Shown here: piece after piece, positions 1-17,175 of the stretch | How the letters are laid out: each line of letters begins with the position of its first letter | Position numbering within the stretch: the stretch's first letter is position 1 | Assembly (NCBI RefSeq): GCF_963422355.1 | Contig: NC_085100.1 | Location: forward strand, 4,471,568 to 4,535,567 | Origin: Corticium candelabrum | Lineage: Eukaryota; Porifera; Homoscleromorpha; Homosclerophorida; Plakinidae | Length of the DNA: 64,000 nucleotides | Direction: 5' to 3' | The notes under the pieces: generated by a model | Told to the model about the DNA's origin: nothing | Databases searched by the model: none | The model's input: only the letters and a program-made list of their open reading frames with translations | Made by a program: the position numbers and the translations under genes

Positions 1-1679
1 ATTTCGTACTGTCCAGGTTGGTCAATCATAACACCGCTGTTCAGATAATAGACCTTATTGCTATGCCTTCTGATAGCTAAGGCAATAAGGAAGTATCACA
101 GAGACAGCTTGAATAAATAACAGTCACTGTGTGAATACGTACCCAAGACATTGGCTGTGTCAACTAGCTCTCTGACTTCAATCAATTTAGCATGTCGAGG
201 GATGGTGAACAACTTGTTGTGTGCTAAGACATCAGTAAGACATTAGGTGTTGGTGTTTCAGAGACCATTTCTTGTAACTCACTCATCCTCATTGTTCTTC
301 TCATTACTGTTCCATTGCAAACTACGCATGATGTGCCATCTCCCCCACAGACACCACACCTGTCCAGTTTTACTCTTGATCCAAGCATGCCATTGCAACC
401 TGCAGGCTATTCACAACTGATGATTAGTAATAGACGATGAAATCACTGGTCTCACATACCCTACATATTCCGTCAACGCATATATCAGATGAACCATCTT
501 TGCAGGCAGTACCATCCACAACTGCAGGAAGCTGTTTTACTAAAGGATAGCCTCTTGCCTTGCAATTCAACATGCATTTATTTGGAGCTAAAGTACAGAA
601 CAGTCAGAGTACCTGACCAATTGTATATTTTCTATCTGTCATTGAACTCACTTAAATCGACGGGTATCCATTCATAGTTGATGTTATTGACAGGGTTGTT
701 ATTGAATTGACTGCATTGCTCTGATCTATAGTCAGGCGCATTACTGGGGCACCTCTGCGCATAAACAGACAACTATCAATTCAAAAGCAGAGCGTCTAGA
801 GCTGGTACGTGTGTTAACACCGTCTAATTAGTTTTTGACTTTCATGTCACTAACAGGAACAACTCATTCGCACCGTCTTGGCTAGCAGATAAACAGGTAA
901 CATGCAAGACCCATATGGAAACTGATCATGCCTTGATGTCTGGTTGTGTTCCAGAAAGCAATTAAGCAACAGCCATGATAACTTGAAACGAAGATGAAAT
1001 TAATGTACTGACCTGAAGTCCGGAACAGGAACGGAATTCTTTTGGATTTCCCAGGCAATTTTGACTCCTGAGAAATACAAAGGAAATCAACACTTCTACA
1101 CAAGTGGGTGCTAAGACGACTGCACGTCAGACGAATATACCAACATAAATTGCACCATCATCGAATGAGAAGACATAGAACTTACACAGCAAAGCATGAT
1201 CTAATTCTCGATTGTACCCCCGCATCACAAGTTCTTGAGCAGGATGTCCAGTCCGACCATGATCCCCACGTTCCAAGAGCCGACGTCTAAAAATTAAACG
1301 AAACGATTATGCTACCTGTACTTCATTAACAATGCAGCGTTTGCAAACTCGTTGAAGAGAACAGCTAAGCCAATTTACTACATCATGCACTAACTCGTTT
1401 TGCAACACTCATTTGCCCTTACTGCTTCTAGACCAATTCACTAACAAATATAATGCACCAGAAATAGAATACAGACTGCGCGATGCAAACTGTCAAAGAG
1501 TGAGCTTAGACCATCTGCAGACGAACTAGCTAGCTAGACTTGAACTGTGAGGGTATGCCTGATAGATAACTATCCCCACACCTCTGGTTTACCGTTTGTC
1601 CTCGCTGTGATGACACTAGAAATATGTTAAAGCTGGTCAGGAGTACAACAGCTAGAACGACTACAGATTTCTGACGCAT
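1..1679 (-). CDS. ADAMTS-like secreted protein, 5' part (runs off left edge)
   Basis: Exons read on the minus strand: 1593-1679, 1186-1286, 1013-1067, 652-754, 460-587, 283-406, 143-223 and <1-76; all phases join without a stop (about 251 aa visible). Exon 1 starts with ATG at 1679 and encodes a signal peptide (MRQKSVVVLAVVLL...). Next come a TSP1 repeat (WGSWSDWTSCSRTC), the Cys-rich domain (NKCMLNCKARGY, VVDGTACKDG, ICVDGICRPAGC), the diagnostic motif DRCGVCGGDGTSC, and the start of the spacer domain (KLFTIPRHAKLIEV, YYLNSG). The family (ADAMTS-like, papilin, ADAMTS) acts in the extracellular matrix. No metalloprotease domain precedes TSP1, since the signal peptide is only a few residues upstream, so this is ADAMTSL-type. 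It is a tandem same-strand paralogue of the gene at 3059-6733 with identical intron phases. The C-terminal architecture lies outside the window. Confidence 0.88.
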
Positions 1680-2502
1680 ACTCGTCCTCCTTCTGCAAAT
1701 CAGTAGAGACTGCCCAATTGTGCGGCGAACCTCCTACTTATGACATATGACACCAGTCTACTTAGGGGGTGTTATATGAGATCTTGATCAACAGATGATA
1801 AGGCGGTGGGTTGGTGTATGTATGATATCCGCTAGGGTGCCGTGGTCTATACAAAGTACCGAATATAACCAGAAAGTGTTTGTCCGCAGGCACCGATTAC
1901 AGAATCGACGAACAGCGGCGCTCACACACACCAGAAGCTTCTTGCCTTTCACAGGTCTGTCACGCACTAGAAGTGTATCTTACGTGTTGTAATGCTTACC
2001 ATAAATTGTACTTACTAGACATATTATCTAGTGATGTAGTCAATAAACTGTACAGTTGGCTTTGACCGTTTCCTTGTACTAAATGTGTCGCTGTAAGCCC
2101 GCAGGCAGTCAACTGTACCTACATAGTACCCTAGATGGGTACTATTGCGGTTTGACAGTATTTCCTCACCACGTGTGAATGCGTATTTGCTGCACTGTAA
2201 TTGGACTGACGCCACTCAACACCGCGGTTAGTAAAGTGAGTATAACAGTTGTTTTAGAGGTGATTGCTTGAGAAAAAGGTTAATTAGCTACACAGGTATT
2301 GTTATCAGCTGCTGTTCACCGCTTGGCGATGTCAAACCGCCCAGATGTTGAATTTGCAAAGTGTAAACATACGGGAGCTAGATTCAGACAGTATTTAATT
2401 AAATCAGTGGATTGTGGGTGATAAATGTTTGACAGTGGCTCATCCTGCTTTTACAAGATTGAGGTTACCAAAGATGTGTGCGTGCGTGCGTGCGTGCGTG
2501 TG

Positions 2503-2540
<38 letters not shown>

Positions 2541-3058
2541 GACAGACAGACAGACAGAGACATACGTATACAGACAGAGTAGGGGAAGAGGGAGCCTAGA
2601 CATGTACTTACATTTGAGCTATGTATGTGCACGCTCATGCACGCCAATACTACTAAGTATAGCTCATGATGACTGTCACAAACCATTATCTCACTGCCTC
2701 CTGCATGGATAGGGATGCTGGCAGATGCACTCTATAATTATGGTCAAGATATGTATTCAAACCCACATCTACGATATCGATAGTCACAGGCTTTCTTGCT
2801 CACAAACACACACAATTTTTTGCAATCAGTACAGTGTACCTGTAGAATCCCACATCAAAACTACTGTATATATCACTTCAATAATGGACGCATAACAGTT
2901 CTAATACAGTTGTGATGCAATGTAAAGCCATCTGCTGTCTTAGGCAGCCTACTACTAAAAATGCTGATAACACTGTTGTCTATAATGAACCCCAGTGGGC
3001 TGACAAATCTACAATCTAAACTTTAAACTTGATGATTTCTTAATGTGAAAGATATATA
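1680..3058. other. Intergenic, between tandem ADAMTS-like genes
   Basis: No supported gene. It lies between the start of the left ADAMTS-like gene (1679) and the stop of its paralogue (3059), so it must hold the promoter of the former and the 3' UTR of the latter. I could not identify core promoter elements. Contains the compound microsatellite listed separately. Confidence 0.6.
2475..2560. repeat. Compound microsatellite (GTGC)n(GT)n(GA)n(CAGA)n
   Basis: Four simple-repeat blocks follow each other directly: GTGC, GT, GA and CAGA units. Apparent open frames over it are repeat artefacts. Confidence 0.95.
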
Positions 3059-6733
<3,675 letters not shown>

Positions 6734-7342
6734 AGTTGTCCCATAAAAGACACGAGGTCCACTCAATAGCCAGATGCTTCTCAGAAATGCGCAATCTCGA
6801 CTTCAGGCGATGAAATCCAATCCTCCTTCGGACACAGCCGCCACGCGACAAGGTATAAATGTAAGACTGGCCTTGGCAAACAAACTAACAAGTAGGGAGC
6901 TCAGACAACCACCACATGTATGCTTTCCCCACGCAACACGTCATCTGCACAGCTAGCAGCATTTTATTACGTCTTACTGAAATCTATCCAATATGCAAAT
7001 AATGTGTCCATTAACTGCGTTTGTCCGTGAATATGCTAGGTCAATGAAGTCATGAAACAACTGTACTGTAACTGTTCAAAATGAAACGCTTCAAAATTTA
7101 GACATACGTAGAATAGTTTACACATACAGAATTACGTTCTCTGTTATCTAGACTTAGCTGTCTTTGCTTTTGAGATGTGTATGTGTATGTGTGTGTGTGT
7201 TTTTGTATTGTATGTATCCTCTCATTTGTGAGAGGCTACCTAGTGCTACATACTATACGTGTACGAAGAGCAATGTGTTATTATTTATTATATAGCATCC
7301 GGGACCTATGGTTGTCTACACGCTTTCTCGTCGTAGGGCGAC
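6734..7342. promoter_or_regulatory. Shared 609-bp intergenic region between divergent genes
   Basis: The start codons of the minus-strand ADAMTSL5-like gene (6733) and the plus-strand RING gene (7343) face away from each other across this stretch, so both promoters must lie here or in unseen 5' exons. I see no clear TATA box or CpG-rich core. A short GT-rich run occurs near 7177-7200. Confidence 0.55.
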
Positions 7343-10300
7343 ATGGACGCCTCCGATGATTTGCCTCTTTCGCTTCCAGTAAGTTTTTGTAAATGTGGGA
7401 ATTTATAAGAATATGCATCCTGTTGCCTTCTGTATGAGCATGCTACGAAAGCGCACAGCTGCGAAAATTCGAGGTTTGCCCGTAGCCATGCATGTCAGGC
7501 TATAACTAGTGTGCTTACAGATTAGACTGAAGATGGTGCATAAGTTAATTAATGGATATTGCAATTCTGTAGGTGAAATCAATACTGGACCATTTTACGT
7601 GCCCTGTGTGCTTCTCTTTTGTCAAGAACACTCACATTACTCCTTGTGGACACAAATTCTGTGAAGGATGCATCAAGGAATGTATCAACAGAAGGTTAAT
7701 TTTTCGTTAGCATAAATGTTAGAGCCAGTTACGGTCACGTGACCGTGCCTTTGTTATGTAGGCATAAATGTCCATGTTGTAATGGCCATGTGGCTCTAGA
7801 ACAGCTTATCAGAGATCATCAGCATGATGAATTGCTCGGTTGGAATCACTTGCTGTTTTTATTTATTAATTAATTAACTAATGATATGCATTGAGGTATA
7901 AATGACTCATATATAATAGAATTAGGTATAAATTTGTCAATAATGACAATTGTATTGATTAGTTGGTGACTTGCATATGTATCATTTGATACATCTGTTT
8001 ACTGCAGCGCTTTAGGCCACTCCAAACAATTTGCATTTTCTGGTTTGAAGCTCCTCAAAAATTGATGCAGATGGTTATTATTATTACTTCCACCAAGAAG
8101 TTTGTTTCATCAGCATTTGTTTGTTTGTTTGTGAAATTTACTTAGTTACATCTACTGAATAAACAGCATTGTATCTGCAGGCAGTAAATGTTAGCTATGT
8201 ACACTTTTTTGACACCATATAGATTTGTATCAGAAAAAATCACCATCAACTTCATGATGCAAGTAATCAGCCAAAAACATGCGGGCGTGGACCAGAAACT
8301 AATAATGTATTTGGAGTGGCCTTAAATTGAACACAAGGTGCATGTTTGTCTATAATTGTGACATATTATCATAACTGTGATGAAAGAGTGAATTTTGTTG
8401 TAGTTACAAACAGAGCTTAAAATTATGTTAATAATGTTAATTGTCTTTTTTCAGTAAAGGAAGTAGTCAAGTGATATTTTACCATTGCTAATCTAAAACT
8501 CTCTGGTCCCAACCTGTTCAGATAAGTGGCAGTACTCTACTGTTAATTAAGATATAAATATATGCAGTGCAAGAATGCATGTGTCTGAATGCTTGTGTAG
8601 CTGAACAGCATACAGAATGAAGTTGATGTTCACTCATGGTATGCCATCTTGATATGGAAAATGTTTGTGCAAGGCAAACAGCTTGCCTTGATTATATTGA
8701 AGCCAATGTACAAGCAATGACTTTGATAGAGATGTTAGGGAAGATGTCGGCAATGTAGACTGTAGTTTACAAGTACAGTACAAGACGTACACATAGTTCA
8801 GACCTTACGACATCTAAGTGGAACTTGATTTCTGCTGTTTATTGTTTTATATGTAATTATTACCACCAGAACACTAATGTAATCTGTTACACGGCCATTG
8901 GCAAGAGATGGAGGATCTCCCTGCTTGTGCAGGCAGTTTTGTAGCTAGCTGTTTATTAGAGAAACTTTATGCTGCCTTTATATTGGACATTCTTCAAATG
9001 GCTGATCAAATGAATCTACACATGTTTTACGTGATGGACATGTCAGGTAAACCTTTGCTGGCTGAAGTAATTTGTTCCTTGTACTATGCTCTCTGGGGAA
9101 GGGAGAATTTCCATAGGTAACAATTTCTACGAACAGGCATGATTACATGTATCCAATGGAATTTGCCATCAGCGACTGATGTAATCATGCATGCATTTAT
9201 TGTTAGCTATGAGTGTCTTATAACAAGCTATTATAACACTGACTGATTCTCTGGTAGACTCATTCTGTTGTAAGCTCTTGAATTGAAAGTTGTTCAGTGC
9301 TGTAGAAAATATATATACATATATAGGGGCAAACGTAACAACAACGCAAATTACTCTCAGTGTCCAACAGAACAAAAAGTCCTCTGACAGAAAAGAGTCT
9401 AAACTGCTATTTCTTTTCAAACAAGCCATACATGCAAGACCTTTAAATCTTTGCAGGATTGATCTTGGCTGAGTATACCGTATTTGCTTGCCTAGTTTAG
9501 TCGCCAGGTCCTGAACGATGTTAGGAGAAATAAGTGCTGACCTTGTATTGCTGCCAGTCCACGTCCACAAAAGTGTAACAAGCACGAGTACTTCTACTAG
9601 ATGTCAATTAAGCTTGCATTGATACAGAAGACACTGACATAGAGTATAATGCAGGCTCAGACTAGAAAATTTATTAGTATTTTGCTATTGTGTTTCAAAT
9701 TGTCTGGAATTGATATGTGGCATCATGGCATGCATGCATGCACAAACAGGTTTTCCCATTTTTTGTATTGGCACCTGTTGACAATATTAAAGACCAGTAG
9801 CTGTCGCCTCGTATTGCTGTGGCCTCATTTGCGGGGTTCCCAAATCTGTTAGATGAAATAGCCACTCAGACTACGAAACGAGAAAATACGGTATATGGCA
9901 ATGGTTTCTGTTATAAATTTTTCTATTGTATAAAGCAGGAGCATATAAGCCAGGTACACCATTTCTAATCAGTGTTATTTGGTGTATTGCTTTACCATAT
10001 GAATGGAGCAGATCAGCTTGATGTCTTTCTACAAATGTTTTCCAGAGTTTCACCATGTTTGTAGATTAATGAAAGGGTTGATAGAAAACTCTCAGCTGGA
10101 AGCTAGTCTTTTGCTACAAATGTTTTAATCTAAAGGATATACATGGAGAGCACTATTTGATTGAAACCATTAGTTCATAGACTTTTATTTATTGGTCAAT
10201 ATGGATGAAAACATGAGGAGTCCTATGTATGGCTTAGACACACAATCCAGATTTTGTTATCAAACATGTATTTCTTTGGCTAAAAAATGCCTTATCTTTT

Positions 10301-13300
10301 TTTGATAGTGCTTCTTTAGCTATTAAATGGCTTATCTTTTCTTCAACAGATGCTGATAAAGGTAGACAGATGAGCAGATAAACAAACAATTAAATATACA
10401 GACAGACAGTTCTGTATTTGTGTCTCTTTATTTTGCATATGCATTGTGGAACACTAAGGTATGAATTAAACTCTACATGAAAAATGCAGTGATTGTAATG
10501 GAGTAATTGTGTAATCTTAATTAAATGACTTTTACTCTATCCACTTTACGTGTTTGTGATTTGATTCTTTACTCAAAGGCAACCACATGACACAATAATA
10601 ATCTGTATTACAACATATATTACAATATATTATAATTGTTAATACTTGTGGTTGAAATTGATTGCCTTATTCTTTTAGAGATTATATCGAGGGAAAAGGA
10701 AGCTGCTGAAAAGAAGTACTTCGAGAGTTTGATAGAGTCAGGTATTTTTGTTATGTTTGCAACAGTATCATCACAGGCAGCTAAAACATTTACATGTTAT
10801 AGCAAGTGCTAATGCCTTTATGGAGTCTCAATCAACAGGTTCTCGTCCTGTTGCTAAGAACAAGTCTTTTGATCTGTCACCTATTGAAACAGTTCTTCGA
10901 AGTATGGTTGTTGTTTATATTCATGAATTGCAACATTTATTTAATGGTGTTTATTTAATAGAACATCTTAAGGAGACTCTAGTGGCATACGAGGAATATC
11001 TTGTGGTAGAATAAACATGTTTTTGGTTGTTATCCTGCACTTTCTGTAAGGTTGATTTGGTAGAAATTGCAAAAAGAATGCATTTGCAGTCAAGAACAAT
11101 GTTCTATTGAAGAACGAAAGAAAGCACACTTTCTTGGTTAGGAGGTCATGATTCTGTTCTTTATATTTTGTATTTGTACATACATTGTGATGTTTGGTTA
11201 CTACAGTGGAGCCTTGCTATAACGTACCTTGAAATCTTGATATAATGAATCCTTAATATAATGAATCTAGTCGTGATGTTCTAAACTCGTTTGTATGTGT
11301 TTCCTTATTTGTGGACTTCTGATATAGTGAACTTGCTTACAGCAAAACCCCACTATAGCACGGTTGCATGTTGCACCGACAACATGTAGATGATCTCGAT
11401 ATATGTAGCAGACAGTATGACTGAGCACATTTCCTGCATTTGTTGTCACTTGCAAACAGCAGCTGCCACCTAACCAGCAGATCTCAGAATGCACTTACAT
11501 GTGAATCATTGGCCCTATATCATGTCTATTAAACACAAGTGTTTAATTTAATTAAAGCATGCAGAATTTGCAGACATGAATGAAGCTCTCGTGCTGTGGT
11601 TTCTGAATGCACATTACAATGTACCGATCACTGGTCCTCTTTTAGCTGAGAAAGCTCGTGAGATTGCTCATTTTTGGGTCACCACACATTTGGTGCTAGC
11701 AGTAGGTGGGTGTGGCACTTTAAAAATTGCCTCATCACCTTTCAAGTGGCAGCAGGTGAAGAAGCTCAAGTGCCAGAACATGCCCAGGTGGATGGAGGAT
11801 GTTATCACTACGGTACCATAGCTGCTGGCTATATACCTTGAATAACGTTTATAGTGCAGATGAAATGGGGCTCTTCTATCAGCTTGGACCTGATAGAACC
11901 CTTTCGTAAGAGGAGAAAAAAGCCGTGGTGGAAAGAAGTCCAACAAACATCTCACTGTGCTTTCATGTTCCAACTCTGATGGTTCTGAATAGTGCAAGCC
12001 TTTGGTGATTGGAAAATTCAAGAGTCCTTGATGTTATCGTGGTGTCAAATAGCTTGGAGTCACTTATGAAGCAAACAAAACTGCGTAGATGACTACTGAG
12101 ATTTTCAACAAGTGGTTGCAAATGTTTGACAATCAAATGGTGCAAAAACAGCAAGTACAACCATTTGTTGACAACTTCAGTGGGCATAAGTATCTATCTT
12201 TTGAGAGCTACGGTGGGTTGTCTTTTCCCCTAAGCATCACATCCAAGCTACAGCCAATGGATTATGGAATCACAGAAATTTCAAGCACTTCTACTGCAGG
12301 TATCTCATAAAAAGACTTCTGCTAGATATAGAGGCTGTGAATGTGGACATACCAACAGAATCTATGAATGTTAGAGACGCTATTGACGTGCTGACAGGAG
12401 CCTGGAGTTGAGTCACAGAGAAAACAATTCAAAAGTGCTGGATTTTAAGGAGGCGTTACAGGTATTGAGCAAATGGGAAACAGGAGTGATGTTGATGAGA
12501 CTGAAGACATCTGGGAAGGCATTTGTGCTGCTGGATGGCAGTATCTAACAATGTGACTCCAGTTACCAGATGTCGTCACCTTTTAGGAGTATGCTAGTGT
12601 AGATGATGCACTCTCTACCAGCGAGTATGAAAATGCAGAGGCCATGCAGGAGCAGTGTGCATTTTGTGAGTGAAAATGAAGTAGAGGTGGTGCAGTAACG
12701 TTCCATCGAGATGGTCATGATACTGACAGGACAGTGTCACTGACAGCAAAGACGAAACAGACGAATCAACAGTTACAAGAGCTGCAATGGTTTAAGCTTT
12801 TGTGATATGTCAAGTGCTACTTGGAATCTTGCCCCAATGGTTGACTGGCTATGCTTTCAAATCTTGAACAGATTAGATCATTTGTTACAGAATCAGCAGT
12901 ACAAAACATGATTCAAATGTCTATTACAGATTTTTGGACGTGCTGTTGAAACTACTTCATAGATTGGTGTCCATTATGTACGTGTATGTTAATTTTGTTG
13001 GTCCACTTGTAAACATTCACTTGTAGGCAACTGACCTTTGGCATTGCATGGCCTTGCTTTCCCTGACTTTTACACAACAATAGCCCCGATGGGTTTGCTT
13101 ATTATGAACCCTCGCTACAACAAAAGCGATTCTAGTGTCCCCTGCGATTAGTCATATTGAGGTTCTACTGTAGCAGTTATTGCTTAGTAAACCATTTTTT
13201 ATACAAGGACTAACTACAGTCATTTTGCAAATTTGCATTGTTCGTTAGTTTTATCTATAATTGCATGTGTAGTTTGCTTTAAGTCAACCAATTTGTATCT

Positions 13301-16300
13301 AATTGTTGTTTAATTGGAAATGGATTACTGCGTGTTTGCGTGTACCACAAATTGTGATTATACACACCATAAGTTGGCATGTATGGAATGTGCAGTATGA
13401 AAGACTTCAAACATGTGGTTTATGGACATAATGTACTTGTGCAACTTGTGCATGTTTATATAGCAGAAGAGGGCAAACGTGAACAAGATCGCAAAAGTTC
13501 TGAAGAAGAATTTCAACTTCAGAAAGAGAAAATTCAGCAGCGATTTGAAAGTTGTGCTACTATGTTGGCAGAATCATATGATCGGTAGTCATTTTTAGTA
13601 TTACAATTGTAAAAACTTGCCTTATTATGGTTACCTATAGGTATTTGTCTGAACAGCTGATAGCGCCATCGTTAATTCCAGTAGATGTCTCAATGACATT
13701 GGCAGGGCGAGATATCACATTCCATATTGTGAAGGTGACACCAACTGACAGGTAATTTATGTTGCTAGACATAATGCTGTATGTTTCGGCCTGAAGACTT
13801 GGATATTAGCAGGGTTCCCTCAGCAAATCTGAGCAGTGTGCTATTTATATTAATTAACAAAAGAATGTTAATGATTGATTTTCATTTATAATTAGCAGTA
13901 ATTAATTTTGAGCAGATTAATGCAGCAAACATGGTGTACACTGTAATTTTAGCAGGAGCCATAAGAAATGGGACTTCGTAAAGGTCATGGGAATTAACTT
14001 AATGAGTAGCATACTCAAACGGTTTGATTCATTCCAGTCTCTATGACTATGGGTGGATGTGTGCATGACTGTGTCCTGTCACGCTTTAGGAATACACAAC
14101 CAATCACGAAGCAGTATTTGCATTTGCTTGTACATGGCAACCACAGACAATGGACAAAACACCATCACAACCACCAATGAAAGGGTATTTTACTAGTGCA
14201 GTTTTAGTCATGCAGGTATGCAGTTACTGGGTTTTGTTGGAAATAAAACCTTCCTGTCTGCATCTGCTAATGGACATCAATCTCTTTCAAAGGCCTACTA
14301 CATTTATACAGGAATCTAAAGTTGCATAACCAGAAGTGACGTGTATGTTTTGTATGTGATAACTTTTCTTTGAAAATTACAGACTGTTTTAGTGGTGTTA
14401 TGGACTTTGTGGTCATGTTAAATGACAGTCACTTTGTACGATTTTAGATAGCTTTTTTACAAGTATGGTGTGCTTAGGAACAAAATGGCATCTAAAAGGC
14501 ATCATACTTCACAACAGTCCTGTCGTGGTTTCAGAAGGCTCAATAGTTATGGAAGCAAAGATGTAAACACAGCTTCAGTTACTAGTATAATACATACTAG
14601 ACTTGAAGTGAGTTATGAGCAAAGTGACCAATCTGTATTATTAATTAAACAGTTGCCCATGTGTAACCATGTTACACAATTATTTTAAATGTTTCCATTT
14701 TGTGTATGTGGTTACCTAGTACTAGTTTACATAAAGCATCCTTAAAGTTGGATTTACATTAAAGACGTAAGGAGGTGGTACATGCTCCTTTCCTGCTCAG
14801 TACACGCTCTTGTGTTCACATTAAAACGGCGAATGTAAACACATGGAAACCAAAGGACATATAGGAAACGTGCTATAGACTTGATTTCTATTTTTGAGTC
14901 TTGCATCTTGCATCTAGTTAAAGGACACTAATGTAAACACGTAAAGTTTTGTGTTTTTAATGTCTACCCAGCTGTAGTCTTGCACTTCACTCATTTTAAC
15001 TGAAATGTCTATATTTCTTTCCCTTGTTGTAAGCAGGACTTAGGTAAACAGGAATGCCTGATTAATTAAGTGATATTGACCATACTAAGATCATTTCAAA
15101 AGTCTCAAAGACAAAGGAAACATTGCAGATTTTTTAAGTCTAATCTTACAGGCAATAGAGTAGTGTACAAATGGATTTTGGTTTGTGTCTATTATATTTA
15201 TTATATAATTGTATCATCCAAGTTAATAAATGGCCTTAGGGGAATCCCTGGTTGTAGTGATTAGGCTTAGATCTTACTCTGCAGATGATAAGCTTGCACA
15301 AATTTGAACAAACAACAGTTGCTTTAATTCAACTGCACATTGGTGTGAACCTTATGCAGTAGGTATTTCTGTTTAAGAAATCAAGGAATCATTCTTGCAT
15401 GTGAATAGAAGCAGGGAGCCCTCATTGAAGTAGCATTTGATTTTGGTTTCAGTTCTGAAACTTTAATAATTGTACTGTTTTAGCCTGAACTTGGATTACT
15501 GGAGCTGTTGCGTGTGTGCTGTATACTAAGCATTGTTAGTTCTTTGAGATGCTTCAGACTTGCTTAATTAACGTGTGTTAATGGCATTTACTTAATAGGA
15601 ATATTGGGTCTAACTTTATGATAGGTGAAAACAATAAAACATTTAGAAGTTGCTACGCCAGGAAGTTGTTGACTCTGGTGCATGCAGGTGGTCAGTATAA
15701 TAGATTTTTTGTGACTGTATGGTGTCATCATGCTGGTGCACACACTTTCAGCATTGAATTGAATGTCCATCAGTTTGAGCACTTATCCATGCCTGCAAAT
15801 GAAATGTGCCATAAATGTGAAGTTGAGATGTGAGTCCTTATGGCCAGATATTGGCTGCTTATAGTTTTGTGTTTTGTGTTGCTATTTTGTATGTAGTTTT
15901 GTTTCTTAGCAATACAGCTAGTAGTGGTACAGAGAGGACCTCTGTAGTGCATGCAAGCTGTTATGTCTTGAAATGAATTAAATAGACTTGCCAGTGATAT
16001 ACTGACTCAAGAAGTAGTTGCTTTTGGTCATTCTTGTATACTTTTTGTCCAGTACTGTGGAGCTGAGGGCAACACTGAAGAGTTTGCTAGAGAGCAGAGG
16101 AGAAAAGGTCATCTCAATTGATGAGGTGGAGTTTGTATTGATTAGGTAAATGTCCAAATTAATTATACTGCTTGGATTATCTTAATTTTCTGTCTTCTCA
16201 GCCCTTTTGCCAAGGAGAGGGGAGTAAACATTCAGATGTGGGATGATACGATGGTACAATAGTTGTGACTTGTCATTTGCTATAAGTTTAGTAGTGAACG

Positions 16301-17175
16301 TTTAGGCTGAGAAGTTTGAAGGGAGAGAAGACATCTTACTGTTGGTTGAGGGAAGCAGGCCAATTTTACAACATGGAATGGTAATGAATCAAGTGTTTAT
16401 GTTGTAGTTTTGTGATATGCAATTATTGTTGACAGAAGCCGGGTAGCGAACTTTGTGCTGTAGGACAAATTGTTCTAGAAAGGTAAAGGTGCTGATTGTT
16501 TCATACTGTGCTTTAGTGATGTTGAAATGTTATGTTAGTGACCTTCCCAAAGTTTGTTTTGCAACAACATTTCAGAAAGATGTTGAGCAAATTGTGGACT
16601 ACTTTATGTGTAAAGACTGCAGGCTTAAATGTCAGACTTGCTCTGTGTTGGTCTAACTCATTTTCTTGTCACTTATTTTGATCATTTTAGGGATTTGCAA
16701 ACCGTGTCGAGATTCATGTCACAAAGGTACAACTAGGGCAATAATTAGTGTAGCTTGACACAGCTGCATGATGTACTTTATAGGTCACACAACAGTTATG
16801 TACATTGCAGGCCATGTAGCGAAATGGTAAGTTTTACAAGAAAACATGGTGTGAGTTGTAAGTTTACGTATATTGATCAATAGTATCAAATGTTTACATG
16901 CATGAGCTGTAGATTTGAAGTTGCTTGCAACAGCTGATACAAATTACTTGCAATATGCATGAATGTAATGTATCATTCCATCAATTTACTAGTTATCAAT
17001 CATTAGAACTTCAGAATGGTTACTATTAGTTGTTTTCATATTCTTCAGGGCTTGTTGTTATTGTCCAAAGAATCAAAAGGTATTGCTTGTTAAAAAAGAT
17101 CAATAATGCCGTTGTTGGCAACATGTTAGTTGTTCTTATCATCTTTTGTTGTTGTAGTGTCAAATTCAGTCTTAA
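7343..17175 (+). CDS. RING-finger protein with C-terminal UBR-box-like Cys/His domain (putative E3 ubiquitin ligase)
   Basis: Eighteen exons: 7343-7378, 7573-7694, 7762-7838, 10679-10741, 10803-10901, 10962-11005, 13472-13584, 13641-13751, 15599-15829, 16053-16145, 16202-16253, 16306-16380, 16436-16482, 16539-16630, 16691-16726, 16784-16826, 17049-17079, 17158-17175 (1383 nt, 460 aa, TAA). Residues ~20-60 form a C3HC4 RING (TCPVC, PCGHKFCEGC, KCPCC), so a ubiquitin E3 role is likely. The middle is partly charged and helical (SREKEAAEKKYFE, EEEFQLQKEKIQQRF). The C-terminus has MCKDCRLKW, CKPCRDSCHKGH and ACCYCPKNQKC, resembling a UBR box. I do not recognise a named orthologue. The acceptor at 13472 (versus 13464) and the donor at 16631 (GTCAGA) were chosen to keep the frame and the cysteine pattern, and are the least certain junctions. 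Confidence 0.82.
7839..10678. other. Large intron of the RING gene
   Basis: 2.8-kb intron bounded by exons with matching phase. AT-rich, with TTAATTAA runs and a GTTTGTTT stretch near 8120. Short open frames (for example 8908-9120 and 9169-9585 minus) show no family motif and look like chance. No mobile element could be identified with confidence. Confidence 0.6.
11204..13170 (+). mobile_element. Tigger/pogo-type DNA transposon, degenerate
   Basis: A 1967-bp insertion in the RING-gene intron. It starts CAGTGGAGCCTTGCTATAAC and ends with the inverse of CAGTAGAACCTCAATATGAC, typical Tigger terminal inverted repeats, and is flanked by TA on both sides (11202-11203 and 13171-13172), the TA target duplication of Tc1/mariner/pogo elements. 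Inside are remnants of a pogo transposase: a CENP-B-like DNA-binding segment (ALVLWFLNAHYNVPITGPLL, 11576 on), catalytic-domain pieces SADEMGLFYQL (~11856) and VDNFSGH (~12166), and SITSKLQPMDYG (~12235). In-frame stops and frameshifts break it, so it is not coding. Confidence 0.88.
13955..14160 (+). repeat. Dispersed repeat, copy 1
   Basis: About 200 bp in an intron of the RING gene. It shares several blocks in the same order with 26786-27003 in a PAM intron: GGACTTCGTAAA-GTCATG, then ...TTAGGAAT..., then GAAGCAGTATTTG / TAAGCAGTATTTG and TGGCAACCACAG-CAAT. No terminal inverted repeats or coding sequence seen, so the class is unknown. Confidence 0.7.
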
